Positions 9,535 to 20,323 of a stretch of DNA of 64,000 nt are shown in pieces. Each line of letters opens with the position of its first letter. Positions within the stretch are counted from its first letter, which is position 1. The notes under the pieces were generated by a model. It was not told where the DNA came from and searched no databases. It saw only the letters and a program-made list of their open reading frames with translations. The position numbers and the translations under genes were made by a program. This DNA comes from Selaginella tamariscina. Taxonomy: Eukaryota > Streptophyta > Lycopodiopsida > Selaginellales > Selaginellaceae. Location: contig PUQB01000587.1 in NCBI GenBank assembly GCA_003024785.1, forward strand, positions 50,139 through 114,138, written 5' to 3'.

Positions 9535-10889
9535 TCAAAACGTGATAGGAACTCCCCACCTAGCCTGTCGCCGACTGAGAACTCGAGCCGTTTGAAAGTA
9601 CTCCAGGTTCTTGTGATCCGTAAGAACTTGTACAGGATGTGCAGCACCTTCCAGGAAATGCCGCCACTCCTCAAACGAATCCACAATGGCCTTGAGTTCC
9701 TTGTCATGAATCTCGTAATTGATCTCCGCCGACAGGAACTTACGAGAGTGAAAAGCTACAGGATGAAGCAACTTGTCTTCTCCAACTTATAGGACGGATC
9801 CTACTGCAAAATCCGAGGCATCTTTCAATGAAGAAAGGATGAGAAGGGTCAGGATGTGCTAAAATCGGAGCTGTCGTGAAGACGTCCTTGAGTGTTGTGA
9901 ACGCGTGTTCCGCCTTGTCGGACCAAGAGAAAAGCCCTGTGCGCTTGGTGAGTTCTGTGAGTGGAAGTACACGCTTGGAGAAGTCCTGTATGAACCGCCT
10001 GTAGAAGTTTGCAAAGCCAAGGAAACATTGTACATCTCGTACCGACTTGGGCCTCTCCCACTCCACGATGGTCTTCACCTTGTGCATGTCCATGGAAACG
10101 CCAGCAGGAGAGACGATGTAGCCCAAGAACTCCACCGAATCCCTATCGAAAAACACTTCTCCAACTTCGCGTACAGGCCATGCTCGTGAAGCCGCTCTAG
10201 AACTAGTCGTACATGCTTGTCATGTGCCGCCTGTCTTGGAGAAAATCAAGATGTCGTCGAGGTAGATCACCACAAACTGGTCCAAAAAGTCACGAAAGAT
10301 GTCGTTCACCATGTGTTGGAACACGGCTGGGGCATTGGTAAGGCCGAAAGGCATTACCGTGTACTCAAAATGTCCATACCTTGTACGAAAGGCAGTCTTC
10401 CACTCATCGCCGGGACGAATCCGTACAAGGTTGTAGGCCCTCGTAAGTCGATCTTCGTGAACACCTTTGCTCCTCGCAGCTGACAACCAAACGTAAACTC
10501 CCATCCTTCTTCTTGACAAAGAAGATAGGCACTCCTGCAGGGGACTTTGAGTGACGAATGAAGCCGGATGCCAAGTTGTCCTCGATGTACTGACGAAGAA
10601 CCTCCAACTCTGTGGGTGACAATGCATAAATCGGTCCGAATGGTGGAGTCTTTCCTTCCGCAAGATCAATAGGACAGTCGTAGGACCTGTGAACAGGAAG
10701 AACTGCAGCCTTGTGTTTGTCAAAAACGTCCTTAAAGGCGTGATACTTGGATGGTAGGGAAGAAGGAGGAGAAGGAGAAGGAGATTGAAAAACAGGAGAG
10801 TCGGATACAGGAAAGGTAGAAGAGGACGTAGGAGTTACTTGAAAGGCAAAGAGGTGGAAAGGAGCAGGATCAGTGGCGAGTTCATGCAT
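9535..10889 (-). pseudogene. Reverse transcriptase and RNase H, copy 1
   Basis: RT shows [22 protein letters not shown] and the YLDD catalytic box (about 10,250). RNase H shows [22 protein letters not shown] and TDHKNLEYF (9,590-9,770). Compared with copy 2, part of RT after [11 protein letters not shown] is deleted (the KIDLRGAYN segment is joined wrongly near 10,470) and the RNase H start is frameshifted near 9,830. Inactive by these breaks. Confidence 0.8.
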
Positions 10890-11745
10890 GGTAGTGGTAA
10901 GAACTCGGAGAGGAGAAGGAGGGAGCTGTGACTGAAAAAGAGGAAGGATCTTGGGGGTGGAACAGAAGCAGGGTAACAGAAAGAGGCAGGATTGGAAAAA
11001 ACCTGTGTGGGTGTTGATGAGTGTACAGGATTGGAAGAATCCTGTACAGGAGTGGGAAAAGCCTGCGAATGTGCTGACGAATCAACAGGAGGTGGATCCT
11101 GTTGAGGAGGAACCTTCGACACTGATACAGGATTGGAAGAACCCTGTACAGGACACCGCAAACTTACAGGAGTGGAGAGAGCCTGCGGATGTGCTGAGGA
11201 ACTGACATGAGGTGAATCCTGTCGAGGAGGAGTCTTCAACACTGGTACAGGAACAGGCACGGTCAATCCTGTAGCTTGTACTGCCTCAGATACTAAGGAT
11301 GTATCCTGCACACAGGAAGGTACAGGATTGATCCTAGCTGTCGGAGAGGAAAACGTGAGCGTCCTAGACCTCCAGTCGATCTGCGGATTTGCAACAACGA
11401 ACCATGGCATGCCCAAAATGATGGGAGTCGACCGAGTCTTGATCAAGTTGAAGGAAATTGAACAGTTGAATGTGCCATAACTGCAGGAGAGAGGTTCGGT
11501 AGCATGGGTAACTGCGCCAGAAGCAATCAGACGCCCATCGGCCACTCTACAGGAACTGCACGCTTCAACTTCACCACCGAAATGCCATGTTGAGTTGCAA
11601 ACGTGTCATCCATGAAGCATGCATTTGCACCAGTGTCTAACAAGGCAAACTCCATGAGCTCTCGATTATTAAGATGAATGTGTACAGGAAACTTAAGTGA
11701 TGGGATGGTATGAGCAGCACCAATGGAGCCTGCACCTACGTCCAA
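10835..11745 (-). pseudogene. Protease and Pro/Ser-rich linker, copy 1
   Basis: The protease active site reads [14 protein letters not shown] with FPVHIHLNN upstream; a frameshift near 11,545 interrupts it. A long linker (about 10,900-11,330) follows, built of Pro/Ser/Gln/Val repeats such as [12 protein letters not shown], encoded by DNA rich in ACAGGA and CCTGTA. The linker lies between protease and RT, an unusual low-complexity insert. It is shared with copy 2. Confidence 0.75.
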
Positions 11746-11756
11746 CTTCGCGGCTC

Positions 11757-12725
11757 CTAGACGAAGTGGACATTGGAGTTTTCCGACTGAACTTCAGCTT
11801 CAACTTCACGCGTCTTGAAGTTCCTGGCTTTAATAGGACAATCTGCCACCTTGTGTCCTGCTCCACCACAATACAAGCACAGGTTCTCACTGCGACGACG
11901 TTGCTTCTCAGCAGCGGAAAGAGAGCCACGCTTGGATTTCTCAACCTCCATAGGAACTACTCCAGAAGGTGGTGCAGGAACATGTACCACAGCTGCAGGA
12001 TTGGTTTGCAGGAACTGCTGACGGGATCTTTCCTGACGACGCTCGAACAAACGGTTGTCGCAACGAACAGCTTGTTGCATGATCTCCGCTAATGTTTGGG
12101 CATCCGGTAACGTAAGGAGAAGGTCCTTCACGTCATCCCTCAACCCAAAACGGAAGTGTTCGATCAATGCAGTCTCGTCCCATGGAATGTTCGTGCAAAG
12201 TTGCTGAAATTCGGATGCATAGACGGAAGCTGGTCGGGATCCTTGAGTGAGCTTCCGTAACTTCGTGCATGCAGAACGGTACTTATCAGGATCTCCAAAA
12301 CAGGCTTCAAAGGCAGCCACGAAACCTTCAAAGTCTTCCATCAATGGGTCGTCACGCTCCAGCAAGGGGCAACCCAAGCCCGTGGAGATCCACTTAGTAA
12401 GGATGCCAAAAGACCCACCTTTTGAGCATCAGTCGAGTAGCGCCGTGGTTGCATGGATCAAGAGCCGGATCTGATTCAGGAAACCTTGGAAATCGGCACG
12501 ATTGCCACTGAACTTCTCTGGCATGCTAACCTTCGGCTCCGAAGAAAAGTTCATGAAAGAGGGAACCACCGATGCCTGGGAGAGCCTGCGCAGCAGCCTT
12601 GGAGGATGCATCAGCAGCTGCATGTGCCGCATTGGTGGAACCTTGCAGGTCGGTGACCACTTGGCGCAAAGTGGCCAGCTCATGAAGCATTTGGTGCTCC
12701 GTTGAAAGCGCTCAAAATCAGCCAT
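11757..12725 (-). pseudogene. gag, copy 1
   Basis: It starts MADFERFQ at 12,725 with frameshifts at about 12,690, 12,500 and 12,380. The core contains VSMPEKFSGN, ASVYASEFQQLC and ALIEHFRFGLRDDVKDLLL, the pattern of sushi-type gag. One CCHC knuckle, CLYCGGAGHKVADC, lies near the end. The stop is at 11,757-11,759, and pol is open in the -1 frame across it. Confidence 0.8.
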
Positions 12726-12798
12726 GATCTAGGAAAGAAAAAGGAAAAAGAAAAAGAATCAAGAAAAAAGTGGAAAACGGAGAACTATACTATCAAAC

Positions 12799-13447
12799 TG
12801 TCAAGCCACGATCCAGGAACCAGGAAAGAGATTCCAAGAACAGGAAGGCTTGACTCAGGAACAGGACCGAGAGCAGGACAGGAACTAGGAACAGGAACAG
12901 GACGGATCTAGGAGCAAGACAGGATCAGGATAGGATCCGGGAGCAAGACAGGAAGGCAGGACAGGATCCAGGAACAAACAGAAACAGGACAGGATCAGGA
13001 ACAGACAGGAGCAGGACAGGATCCAGGAGCAGGACAGGAAGAGCAGGACAGAACAGGAGCGGACAGGACAAGACAGAACAAGACAAGAGATTGATCGTAG
13101 TAAGACTGGTGTTGATAGTAACTGATTGTACAACAATTAGGTCGGAGCTTTTATGCTCACAACTCCAAGAGCTAATCTAGGCATGAGTGCTAAAAGTGGT
13201 TGCATGCATGCAAAGTGACTGCATGCATGCAGAGGCTAAGATGAGTCCACATGTCCCTTATCCTCTAGGCATATCCTGTGGCATATCCTGTAGGAATATC
13301 CTGCAACCGTATCCTGTGTCCGGAATCCTGGTAGGAATATCCTGTAGGAAAGTCCTGCAACCATATCCTGTATCCGAAATCCTGTAGGAAAGTCTTGCAA
13401 CCCATATCCTGTATCCGGAATCATGTATCCTGTATTGGGTCGTGACA
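12799..13447 (-). repeat. LTR B (5' LTR of copy 1)
   Basis: 649 bp, TGTCAAGCC ... GTCGTGACA on the + strand. Same internal plan as LTR A, including both GCATGCATGC palindromes. To its left the leader of copy 1 reads (on the - strand) GTTTGATAGTATAG, the presumed primer site; it is not the usual tRNA-Met type. Confidence 0.88.
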
Positions 13448-14928
13448 CTGAGGTGCTTAAACCTTCAGAGTTATGCTATTCGGACTCTACAATGCTCTAG
13501 CCATGTTTCAGAGGTTGGTCCAACGGGTATTCCCGGACAACCTCAACAGATTTTGTCGGGCATTCCTGGACGACTTCACAGCTTATGGACCAACAGAAGA
13601 CCATGTGACACGCCTAGAATGGGTATTCCGGGCATTCCTGGACGATTTCACAGCTTATGGACCAGCGGAAGATTATGTGACATGCTTGGAATGGGTATTC
13701 CGGCACTGCCAGAAATATGGGATATCTCTTAACCCCTCAAAGTGCGTATTTGGCATGATCGCGGAAAGTTACTAGGGCACATCGTTTCCAGGGAAGGCAT
13801 CACAGTGGACCCAGGTCAGTACGAGCACTAGCCGAAATGCCTCCTTCACAAAACATCACGGAACTTCGAAGATTCCTAAGGAAAGTAGGGTTTTACCGCA
13901 AGTTTATCTGGAAGTATGCGGATAGGGCCCAACCAATGACCAAATTACTCACCAAGGAGCACCGTATTAATGGACTGCCCACCGATAGGCGGCCTTTGAA
14001 GACATAAAGCGCCAGCTAGTGGAAGCGCCCATCCTCATCCCACTGGATTGGAACCGACAGTTCCCCCTGCAAACAGATGGCTCAAGCATAACGGCGGGTG
14101 CGGTCCTATTCCAGGAGATGACGAGAGGATGCTCAGACCCATAGCATATGGAAGTCGACTCATGACGCCAGCCAACGCAACTACTCAGCAACCGACAAAG
14201 AAATGTCTGGCAGTTTCTACGGGGTATCCAGTTTTGCCACTACTTCTAGGTAACTACTTCATATCGATCGTAGATCACCACGCTCTGCTATACCTCATGA
14301 AACAAACCACATTTCACCGGGCGCTGGCTCAGTGGATACTCCTCTTGCAGGAGTTCGAGTTTACTGTAGTTTCATAAGGCAGGTAAACTGCACGTATCAC
14401 CAGACCTCCTCTCCCGAATCACGAGCAGCGAACCAGCGAAAGTCACTGATTGCTCGACATACCAGATGCTGACCTTTTTGGGACAACTATTGACCAAGGC
14501 ATATTACCACAAACAACCAAACCAAGGACCGGCCCGGATGTCCCAGAGTGGCAACAACCGATACGGCACTACCTCACTAGCATGTTAAATGGCCTCTCCG
14601 ACATATTGATAACACATAGACAGAGCCTGGCCCGAAGGTGCTTACCGTTTCAGATGATCAGGGATCAGCTATACAAGCGAGGGAGGGATGACATACGCTG
14701 GAGATGCCCACTGACCTGGGAAATTCCCAAGATTGTCAAGGCAGCTCACGCGGGACCAGGAGCAGGACACTTCGGGGGAGACAAAACGGCCAGGAAAATC
14801 CTATAAACCGGACTCTAGTGGCCAACAATCTTCTGGGACGCCACCAAGGTAGCAAGGAGCTGTACCGATTGTCAACAAATAGGCAAACCCATGGCAGGCC
14901 AAGGCATGGAGTACCACCCCTTGGCAGG
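13448..14928 (+). pseudogene. RT C-terminus, RNase H and integrase start of the Tat/Athila-type element
   Basis: RT continues with LFGLYNALAMFQRLVQ, FLDDFTAYGPTEDH and HCQKYGISLNPSKC. A 70-bp segment coding FLDDFTAYGP is tandemly repeated (about 13,557 and 13,636). RNase H is seen as PLQTDGSS (about 14,075) and DHHALLYLMKQT (about 14,275). The integrase N-terminus follows (LYKRGRDDIRW, HAGPGAGHFGGDKTARKIL) up to 14,806 and beyond in another frame, until a solo LTR cuts it at 14,928. Several stops and shifts are present. Confidence 0.75.
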
Positions 14929-15129
14929 TGTTAAGTAAGAAAATCCTACAATCTAAAACATAGCAATGGTCGCCACCGACAAACCGTATTAAGAGTCTAT
15001 CGGAATATGAAAGAACAGATATAGAGTATAGATCAGACTTCAGAAGTCGGGAAAAGGGTAAGGATGGCAAGGTATGTAGCATGTAGAATTGCAGATCCCA
15101 TCACAGTAGAAATAAAAGGAAAAGACTAA

Positions 15130-15375
15130 AATAACATGTAATATGGGTATAGCACTAACACATACCCGTAATAAGGGTATAACATATAACAGACCCGTAA
15201 TAAGGATGATAGACAGATAGAGAAACCTGTAATAAGGGTGATAGACTCATAGACAGACCCATAATAAGGGTGATAGACTCACAGACAAAGCCATAATAAG
15301 GGTGACAGACTCACAGACAAACCCTTAATCAGGGTGACAAACTCACAGACAAACCCATAATAAGGGTGATAGCAG
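15130..15375. repeat. Tandem repeat of about 32 bp (CCATAATAAGGGTGATAGAC type)
   Basis: About seven degenerate units of the form ACCCATAATAAGGGTGATAG plus ACTCACAGACAA follow each other inside the solo LTR. Unit length varies between about 30 and 35 bp. Confidence 0.8.
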
Positions 15376-15839
15376 AAATGAAAGACCGACACAAGTCTAG
15401 AAACCAATCCTCATATGGTCAAACGGGAGTGAGAAGGGAAAAGATATAGCAAGTAGTATTGCAATCTCGATGCAGTAGAAATGAGAAGTAGAAATCAAAA
15501 GAATCAAGTAAGATACCAAAGATAGTAGAAAGAGAATAGATATAGCAAGTAGTACTGCAGATCCCGAATGCAGTAAATAAGAAGTAGAATTCAAGTAAGA
15601 TACTGAAGAGTGAGAGTAAGAGGAGAGTATATATTGTCAAAACATAGTACAATATTTAGTATACCCCGGGATGCTTTCCTACCCCTAACTTCATCTATTT
15701 ATACCCACACTTCCAGTCCAGTACATTCAGTTATCGTAACTTCCTTGAATCTTATCTAGTTGGTTGCGTAACTTCCTTAATGTCGTTATGATAACTGCTC
15801 CCTTAGACATAATATGCGAAATCTGAAACTATTATATTT

Positions 15840-16235
15840 CCTTTTCTCTCTGGAACTGCTGTATTCTGGTTCTCTTTGGAACTACCGTATTCTGGTTCTC
15901 TCTGGAACTGCTGTATTCTGGTTCTCTCTGGAACTGCCGTATTCCGGTTCTCTCTGGAACTGCCGTATTCCTATTTCTCTCTGGAACTACCGTATTCTGG
16001 TTCTCTTTGGAACTACCGTATTCCTATTTCTCTTTGGAACTATCGTATTCCTATTTCTCTCTAGAACTGTCGTATTCCTATTTCTCTTTGGAACTACCGT
16101 ATTCCAGTTCCCTCTGGAACTACCGTATTCCTGTTTCTCTCTAGAACTGTTGTATTCCGGTTCCCTCTGGAAGTACCATATTCCTGTTTCTCTCTAGAAC
16201 TGCCGTATTCTGGTTCCCTCTAGAACTGCCGTATT
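15840..16235. repeat. Tandem repeat of about 26 bp (TCTCTCTGGAACTGCCGTAT type)
   Basis: Some fifteen units of CTCTCTGGAACTGCCGTATT plus CTGGTT variants in a row, with alternating CTGG and CCTATT sub-forms. The repeats leave a long open frame by chance, because the unit lacks stops in one frame; it should not be called a gene. Confidence 0.88.
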
Positions 16236-16386
16236 CCACTAATACCTGAATCATGTATGTTCTATGTTCTTCTCTAACTCTCGTATTTTTCACCATATAT
16301 ATTGTTTTGGTATTTCCTTGTTATACTTTCCCAATGAAACACGTGTAAACTTAGAAATTCTATGATGCCTAAGTACTACTCTAACA

Positions 16387-17260
16387 GCAGGAATGGCGGC
16401 ATTTGAGAAGTGGGCCTGGACTTCATAAGGCCTATCAACCCAAGGGCCACACAACACACTCTAGGTACATCGTAGTGGAAACAGATTACACCACAAAATG
16501 GGTAGAAGCAAAGGCACTCAAGGAGGCAATAGCAAGACAGACAGCGAGGTTCATCTATACAAATATTAACACGGTTCGGATGCCCCACTGGAGCTGGTGT
16601 CGGACCAGGGGAGCCACTTCATCAATGAGACAGTCCGAGAATTGGTCAACGCATTTGTCATCAAACATCGCACGTCAATAGCCTACTATCCACAAGGGAA
16701 TGGACAAGCAAAGTCCACAACAAGATGCTGGTCACCATCTTGAGGAAGCTCTGCCACAGGGAACTTAGGTGATGGGAAGAAATGCTACCATCGATGTTAT
16801 GGGCGTACCGACAACGTTCAAAACCGCAACGGGAACAACACCCTTCCAGCTAGCCTATGGTCTGGAGGCCATCATGCCATGGGAGTTCACCACCATACCC
16901 AGCTTACGGACGAGCCTGGACCACAAGATCACGGACAAACCAGCGGCTGTGCAGAAAAGACTGGAACAACTGAAAACTAGACGAAGTACGATTCCTAGCA
17001 CAGTTGACGAGAGAAAATTGACAACAGCAGACCAAACAAGCTAGGGACAGGAAAAAGAAACTCCGAGAATATAAACCAGGACAGTGGGTATGGTGGTTCA
17101 AGAAACCACAGGCACTCCGAAAAGGCAAATTCCGGCAAGGATGAAAAGGACCATATGAGGTGCTGAAAAACTTCAACAATGGCACAATTCTACAGGGGGC
17201 CAATGGGCAGCCATTACAACAGAAGGTTAACGGCAACCATCTCAAGCCATACATTCACCC
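16387..17260 (+). pseudogene. Integrase remainder of the Tat/Athila-type element
   Basis: Integrase core (THSRYIVVETDYTTKWVEAK; then VSDQGSHFINE in another frame; then YYPQGNGQAK) and C-terminal region (PFQLAYGLEAIMPWE, then KPYIHP near 17,250). At the usual catalytic-Glu position after NGQA a Lys is read, besides several frameshifts, so it is inactive. It joins exactly to 14,928 across the solo LTR. Confidence 0.72.
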
Positions 17261-18900
17261 GACAAGAACCCTTTCTTGGGGGAAATGAAAGAGAGAGATA
17301 AACCCCACGAGCCTTTGGGGCGAAGGCATGGCCGGAGTAGCAGCGTTAAGAACCAGGGAAAGAGCACCCAACGGGAGAGCGGGGACCCCAGTCCACACGA
17401 GTGGTTCACGAGAGGGACCACATGCGTGAGCACGTAAAACAGGGCAATAATGGCAGGCGGCACCATTAATGCCCTAATTATGGCGCGTGGAAGGATGCAC
17501 CGGGCGTATCTAGTGAGGTAGGCCGCCACGTAGGCATCATCTTCGGAAAGACAACGGGTGAGCCAGGGCACGCCCACATTTCACATGAAAGATCGACCAT
17601 TTCCCCAACAGCAAAGATGATGGCGTGGACCATGCAGAACAAAGTCGGTGACCATCCAGCACATCTGGGTGCGGTACGAGGGCCAGGATAGGATCGTGAC
17701 GCTCGTGGCTCTCAGGTTCTCTAGATTTAGGAGTTGATCAGCAGACCCAATGTGCGGAGGGTGCGGAAGCAGATGCGACTACTCAAACTTTTCGAGGCCC
17801 CGTGGGGTGAAGTGCAAAAGCCCAAATTCGCAGCGTGGGCTAGCCATTTCATCCAGACCGTACAACTGGAGACGGGGAAAACCAAGCGAGAGGAGCTGTG
17901 ATTTAAATTGGGCAGCTCTGCGAGCTTCTGCATCGATCTCATCAGTTGGCCGCAATGTTCTGTGTACTGGAGAACGGCACACTCCTGGAAGACCTGGGGG
18001 AACCCAGACGCTAGTGGTTCCCCACCAACCGGGATGAAATTGCAATGTCTCGACTCTCCATATAGGAAGGGGACGACGTGGACGAGTTCCTGGCACTTAC
18101 ACATGTTTAATGTTCACCAGAGGAACAGAGAGGCGGGTCGCCACGCGACTGGCAAGCACCCTCTGCAGCGCTTGGGAAAAAGTTGCAGTGGACTGGGCGG
18201 ACTGCCTCAGGTACTACATGATCCCGGCCCTGACCCGTGCATCAACGGGATCCGGAAGGGAATTGGACAAAGGCTCAAGGCCACCTCAGCATGATGATCA
18301 CCTGGATCATCAACCGAAACCCGATTCTTTACCGGAGTAGTTCTACTCAAACACCATCAGGGAATCAGGGGCAGGAGAACAGGCGGGCCCCAGCCAAACC
18401 AAAGAAGGGAAACAGCCAAACACCCCGGAGTCTTCGCGGAAACGTGCGAGAAGACTCCCCTGTGGAGCAAGCAGGGAGAGGACCGCGAGGAAAGGATCGA
18501 AGGCCTCCACCATAGTGTCTCCACTGGCAATTTCTAGAGAGTAGAGGCCCCACCAATCCAAGGGCCTGCGGAACACGAGGGAGTGTTCCGTCGGCCCTTG
18601 TAGGCCAACGAAGTGAACAACGAGGAAGACACAGGCAGTGTGCTAAAGGGACGTACAAATACTTCAACGCGAAGGGGCTATGGACCTCTACAGTGCAATA
18701 TGGAGCTGTCAAAGGCCTTCGTCAAATTTGGAAGTCTCTGTAGCGGTGTACAATGGTTTGGATCTCCCAGGGGTTACTGCGAAACACAACGCAATAATAC
18801 TAGAGCTCACAGACAACTATCAAACCGCTCAAAAGGAGGCCCGAGAGTACTTGGACCAACTTCTCAAGGGGTCCACCTTTGGGATTCGCGAAAGCTAGGA
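17261..18900 (+). pseudogene. Unrecognised coding relic downstream of integrase
   Basis: Same base composition as the Tat-type element and the same strand. Frames read RKQMRLLKLFEAPWGEVQ (about 17,770), WEKVAVDWADCLRYYM (about 18,170) and VSVAVYNGLDLPGVTAKHN (18,740), separated by stops and shifts. I do not recognise a family. Tat-type elements can carry an extra gene between integrase and the 3' LTR, which is the most likely source. The stretch 17,261-17,730 holds nothing I can name. Confidence 0.4.
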
Positions 18901-18919
18901 AGAAGCAAGCAAAGGAGAT

Positions 18920-19499
18920 GTGTCAATAGTTGACCGAAATTTGGATCAACTTCAAATCAAGTATGACCGCATCCAAAAGCTCCACAACCAACTAAGACGA
19001 GAGTTTGAGCAGGTCACGACGGAGAAGGAGCGACAAGTTTTTGGGTTTGGCTCCACACTTGAGCAGCACGAAGCAGAGCTCAACCGGGTTCACCAGGAGC
19101 TGGTTGTGGCCAAAGAAAAGCTGCACCGAGCCACCAACCAGCTCGAAGTCATCCCTGCATCCTCCTCAAAGGGACCCACGCCCGAGTCATATGGAGCTCT
19201 GGTAACCGTCTCCCCACTTGCGGAGCGCCAACCAGTCAAAGACCCACAAAACTCAGCACGGACCATTAGGGAGCTAGAAGTACACACCCAGCTATAGGAC
19301 CAACTCCTCGCGACAAGGGAATAGGAGCTACAACACTCGCGAGAACAGGCACAGGACCTGGAGGGTCAGCTCAAGCAAGTTCGGGAGCGACAGGCAGGGT
19401 CCAAGGCAAAGCTTCGAAGGGTGATCACACTATGGGAGGCGACCATCACGACACTAAAGACCACGCTAGCCGCAACAAAGAACAAAATCGCCATGTACT
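18920..19499 (+). pseudogene. Coiled-coil protein relic downstream of the Tat-type pol
   Basis: An open frame of 125 codons (18,920-19,297) rich in Glu, Gln, Leu and Arg, with heptad-like spacing (LDQLQIKYDRIQKLHNQL, then EQHEAELNRVHQELVVAKEK), then a stop, then the same frame goes on with LEGQLKQVRERQAGSKAKL to a TAG at about 19,500. Single stops in an otherwise conserved coiled-coil pattern suggest one ancestral protein of 190 residues or more. Function unknown; its place after integrase suggests an accessory gene of the element. Confidence 0.5.
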
Positions 19500-20323
19500 A
19501 GGAGCTCCAAGGGGCAGATGTCTAGAGCACATGGCCCGAGGACGGGCCAATAAATAAGTCCGGGCATCTGGTTGACGGTGTTCAAACACCGTCAAACTAC
19601 CAACCAGCTTAGACAAGCGACAGGACAAAGCGCCGGATAAGGGAGGTACCTCATGTACAAACTGATAGCAACCGATGTCAAGTGACGGCATAACCAGGCG
19701 TAGATCTGATCGTTCAAACCAATTACCTAGGGTATGTAGGACAACATGCGTGAGGGAGGCGCATAAATGTGACAAGCAAGACTCTGTCACAAGGCGGCAG
19801 ACCAATAGGAAGGCACCACCTGTACCTAGGGTCTAGTGTTAGGAAGGCGGGTAGTGGGTCAGGGTCTTTTTATCCATATTCTTTCTATTGACCTTACAAG
19901 CGAGTGTTCCCTGCTTGTCCTACTCCTGGGCTCAGCAACACTCTCTGCCAAACCACCATAGTAGAACTCCCCCTAACATGTATACAGACCCTCGCAGCAT
20001 TCGGGTAGAGGCCATCCAACACCTTCCACCACTTGGAAGGTAAGAACGGCTTGTTGGTTTAGACTCCCGGAGTTGGACGCTCTCCACAGTGTCCTGGCGA
20101 CCACTGTAGCTTCCTGAGAAGCACCACATCTGGCTTGCGGAGTCCCCGACGACCAAGGACAATAAGGGATACCTTATATTTAAGACCCTTTATAGAAATA
20201 TTCACTCCTTCACTATACCTATATGCTTGACACTTCTCTGGTCAGCCATTTTTAAATTAAAAGGAGCAAGCTCAATGGTTCTAAACCCATTTTCTTACAA
20301 GCATTTTCCTTAATAAAGTTAAC
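19500..20323. other. Noncoding tail, possible Tat-type 3' LTR
   Basis: No gene seen. A stretch starting TGTTAGGAAGG (19,837) and ending CTTGACA (about 20,232), with TATA-like and T-rich sequence near 20,170-20,220, could be all or part of the 3' LTR. I cannot confirm it because no matching 5' copy lies in the window. Base composition changes to AT-rich after about 20,170. Confidence 0.3.

Larger units (their letters stand above)
7312..13447 (-). mobile_element. Sushi/Tcn1-like chromovirus copy 1
   Basis: Ty3/Gypsy element on the - strand: LTR B (12,799-13,447), gag, protease, RT, RNase H, integrase, chromodomain, LTR C. Gag and RT motifs resemble the sushi-ichi/Tcn1 branch of chromoviruses known from fungi, vertebrates and some early land plants (family knowledge) more than flowering-plant chromoviruses. 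Several frameshifts make it defective. It is inserted in the RT of the Tat-type element. The flanks share about 17 bp of RT sequence instead of a clean 5-bp duplication, and the left end has been rearranged. Confidence 0.85.
14929..16386 (+). mobile_element. Solo LTR, TSD GCAGG
   Basis: A 1,458-bp insertion with termini TGTTAAG and TCTAACA, flanked by perfect GCAGG direct repeats (14,924-14,928 and 16,387-16,391). It interrupts the Tat-type integrase, which continues on the other side. No internal coding, primer site or second LTR is present, so it is best read as a solo LTR left after LTR-LTR recombination. Its orientation is uncertain. It contains two different tandem-repeat blocks. No full copy of this family is in the window. 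Confidence 0.8.
1..17260 (+). mobile_element. Decayed Tat/Athila-type Ty3/Gypsy element, split by insertions
   Basis: Plant non-chromodomain Ty3/Gypsy element in pieces: 1-2,836 (gag, protease, start of RT), 13,448-14,928 (rest of RT, RNase H, integrase start) and 16,387-about 17,260 (rest of integrase). A 97-bp piece is repeated at 7,215-7,311. Protein similarity runs across the gaps: RT breaks off after DWGAYT at 2,834 and resumes as FRVMLFGLYNA-like coding at about 13,463. Gag has a CX2C-type knuckle, the protease has a DGGSG active site and RT has MDGFSGYN, all typical of the Tat/Athila side of Gypsy. Many stops and frameshifts mean it is dead. No LTR was recognised with certainty. The lineage assignment is from motifs only. 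Confidence 0.75.

Noticed and set aside
15814-16197. 127-codon open frame with repeated LWNYRI/SGT units
   Set aside because: It is produced by the 26-bp tandem repeat in the solo LTR, which happens to lack stops in this frame; no protein-like composition.
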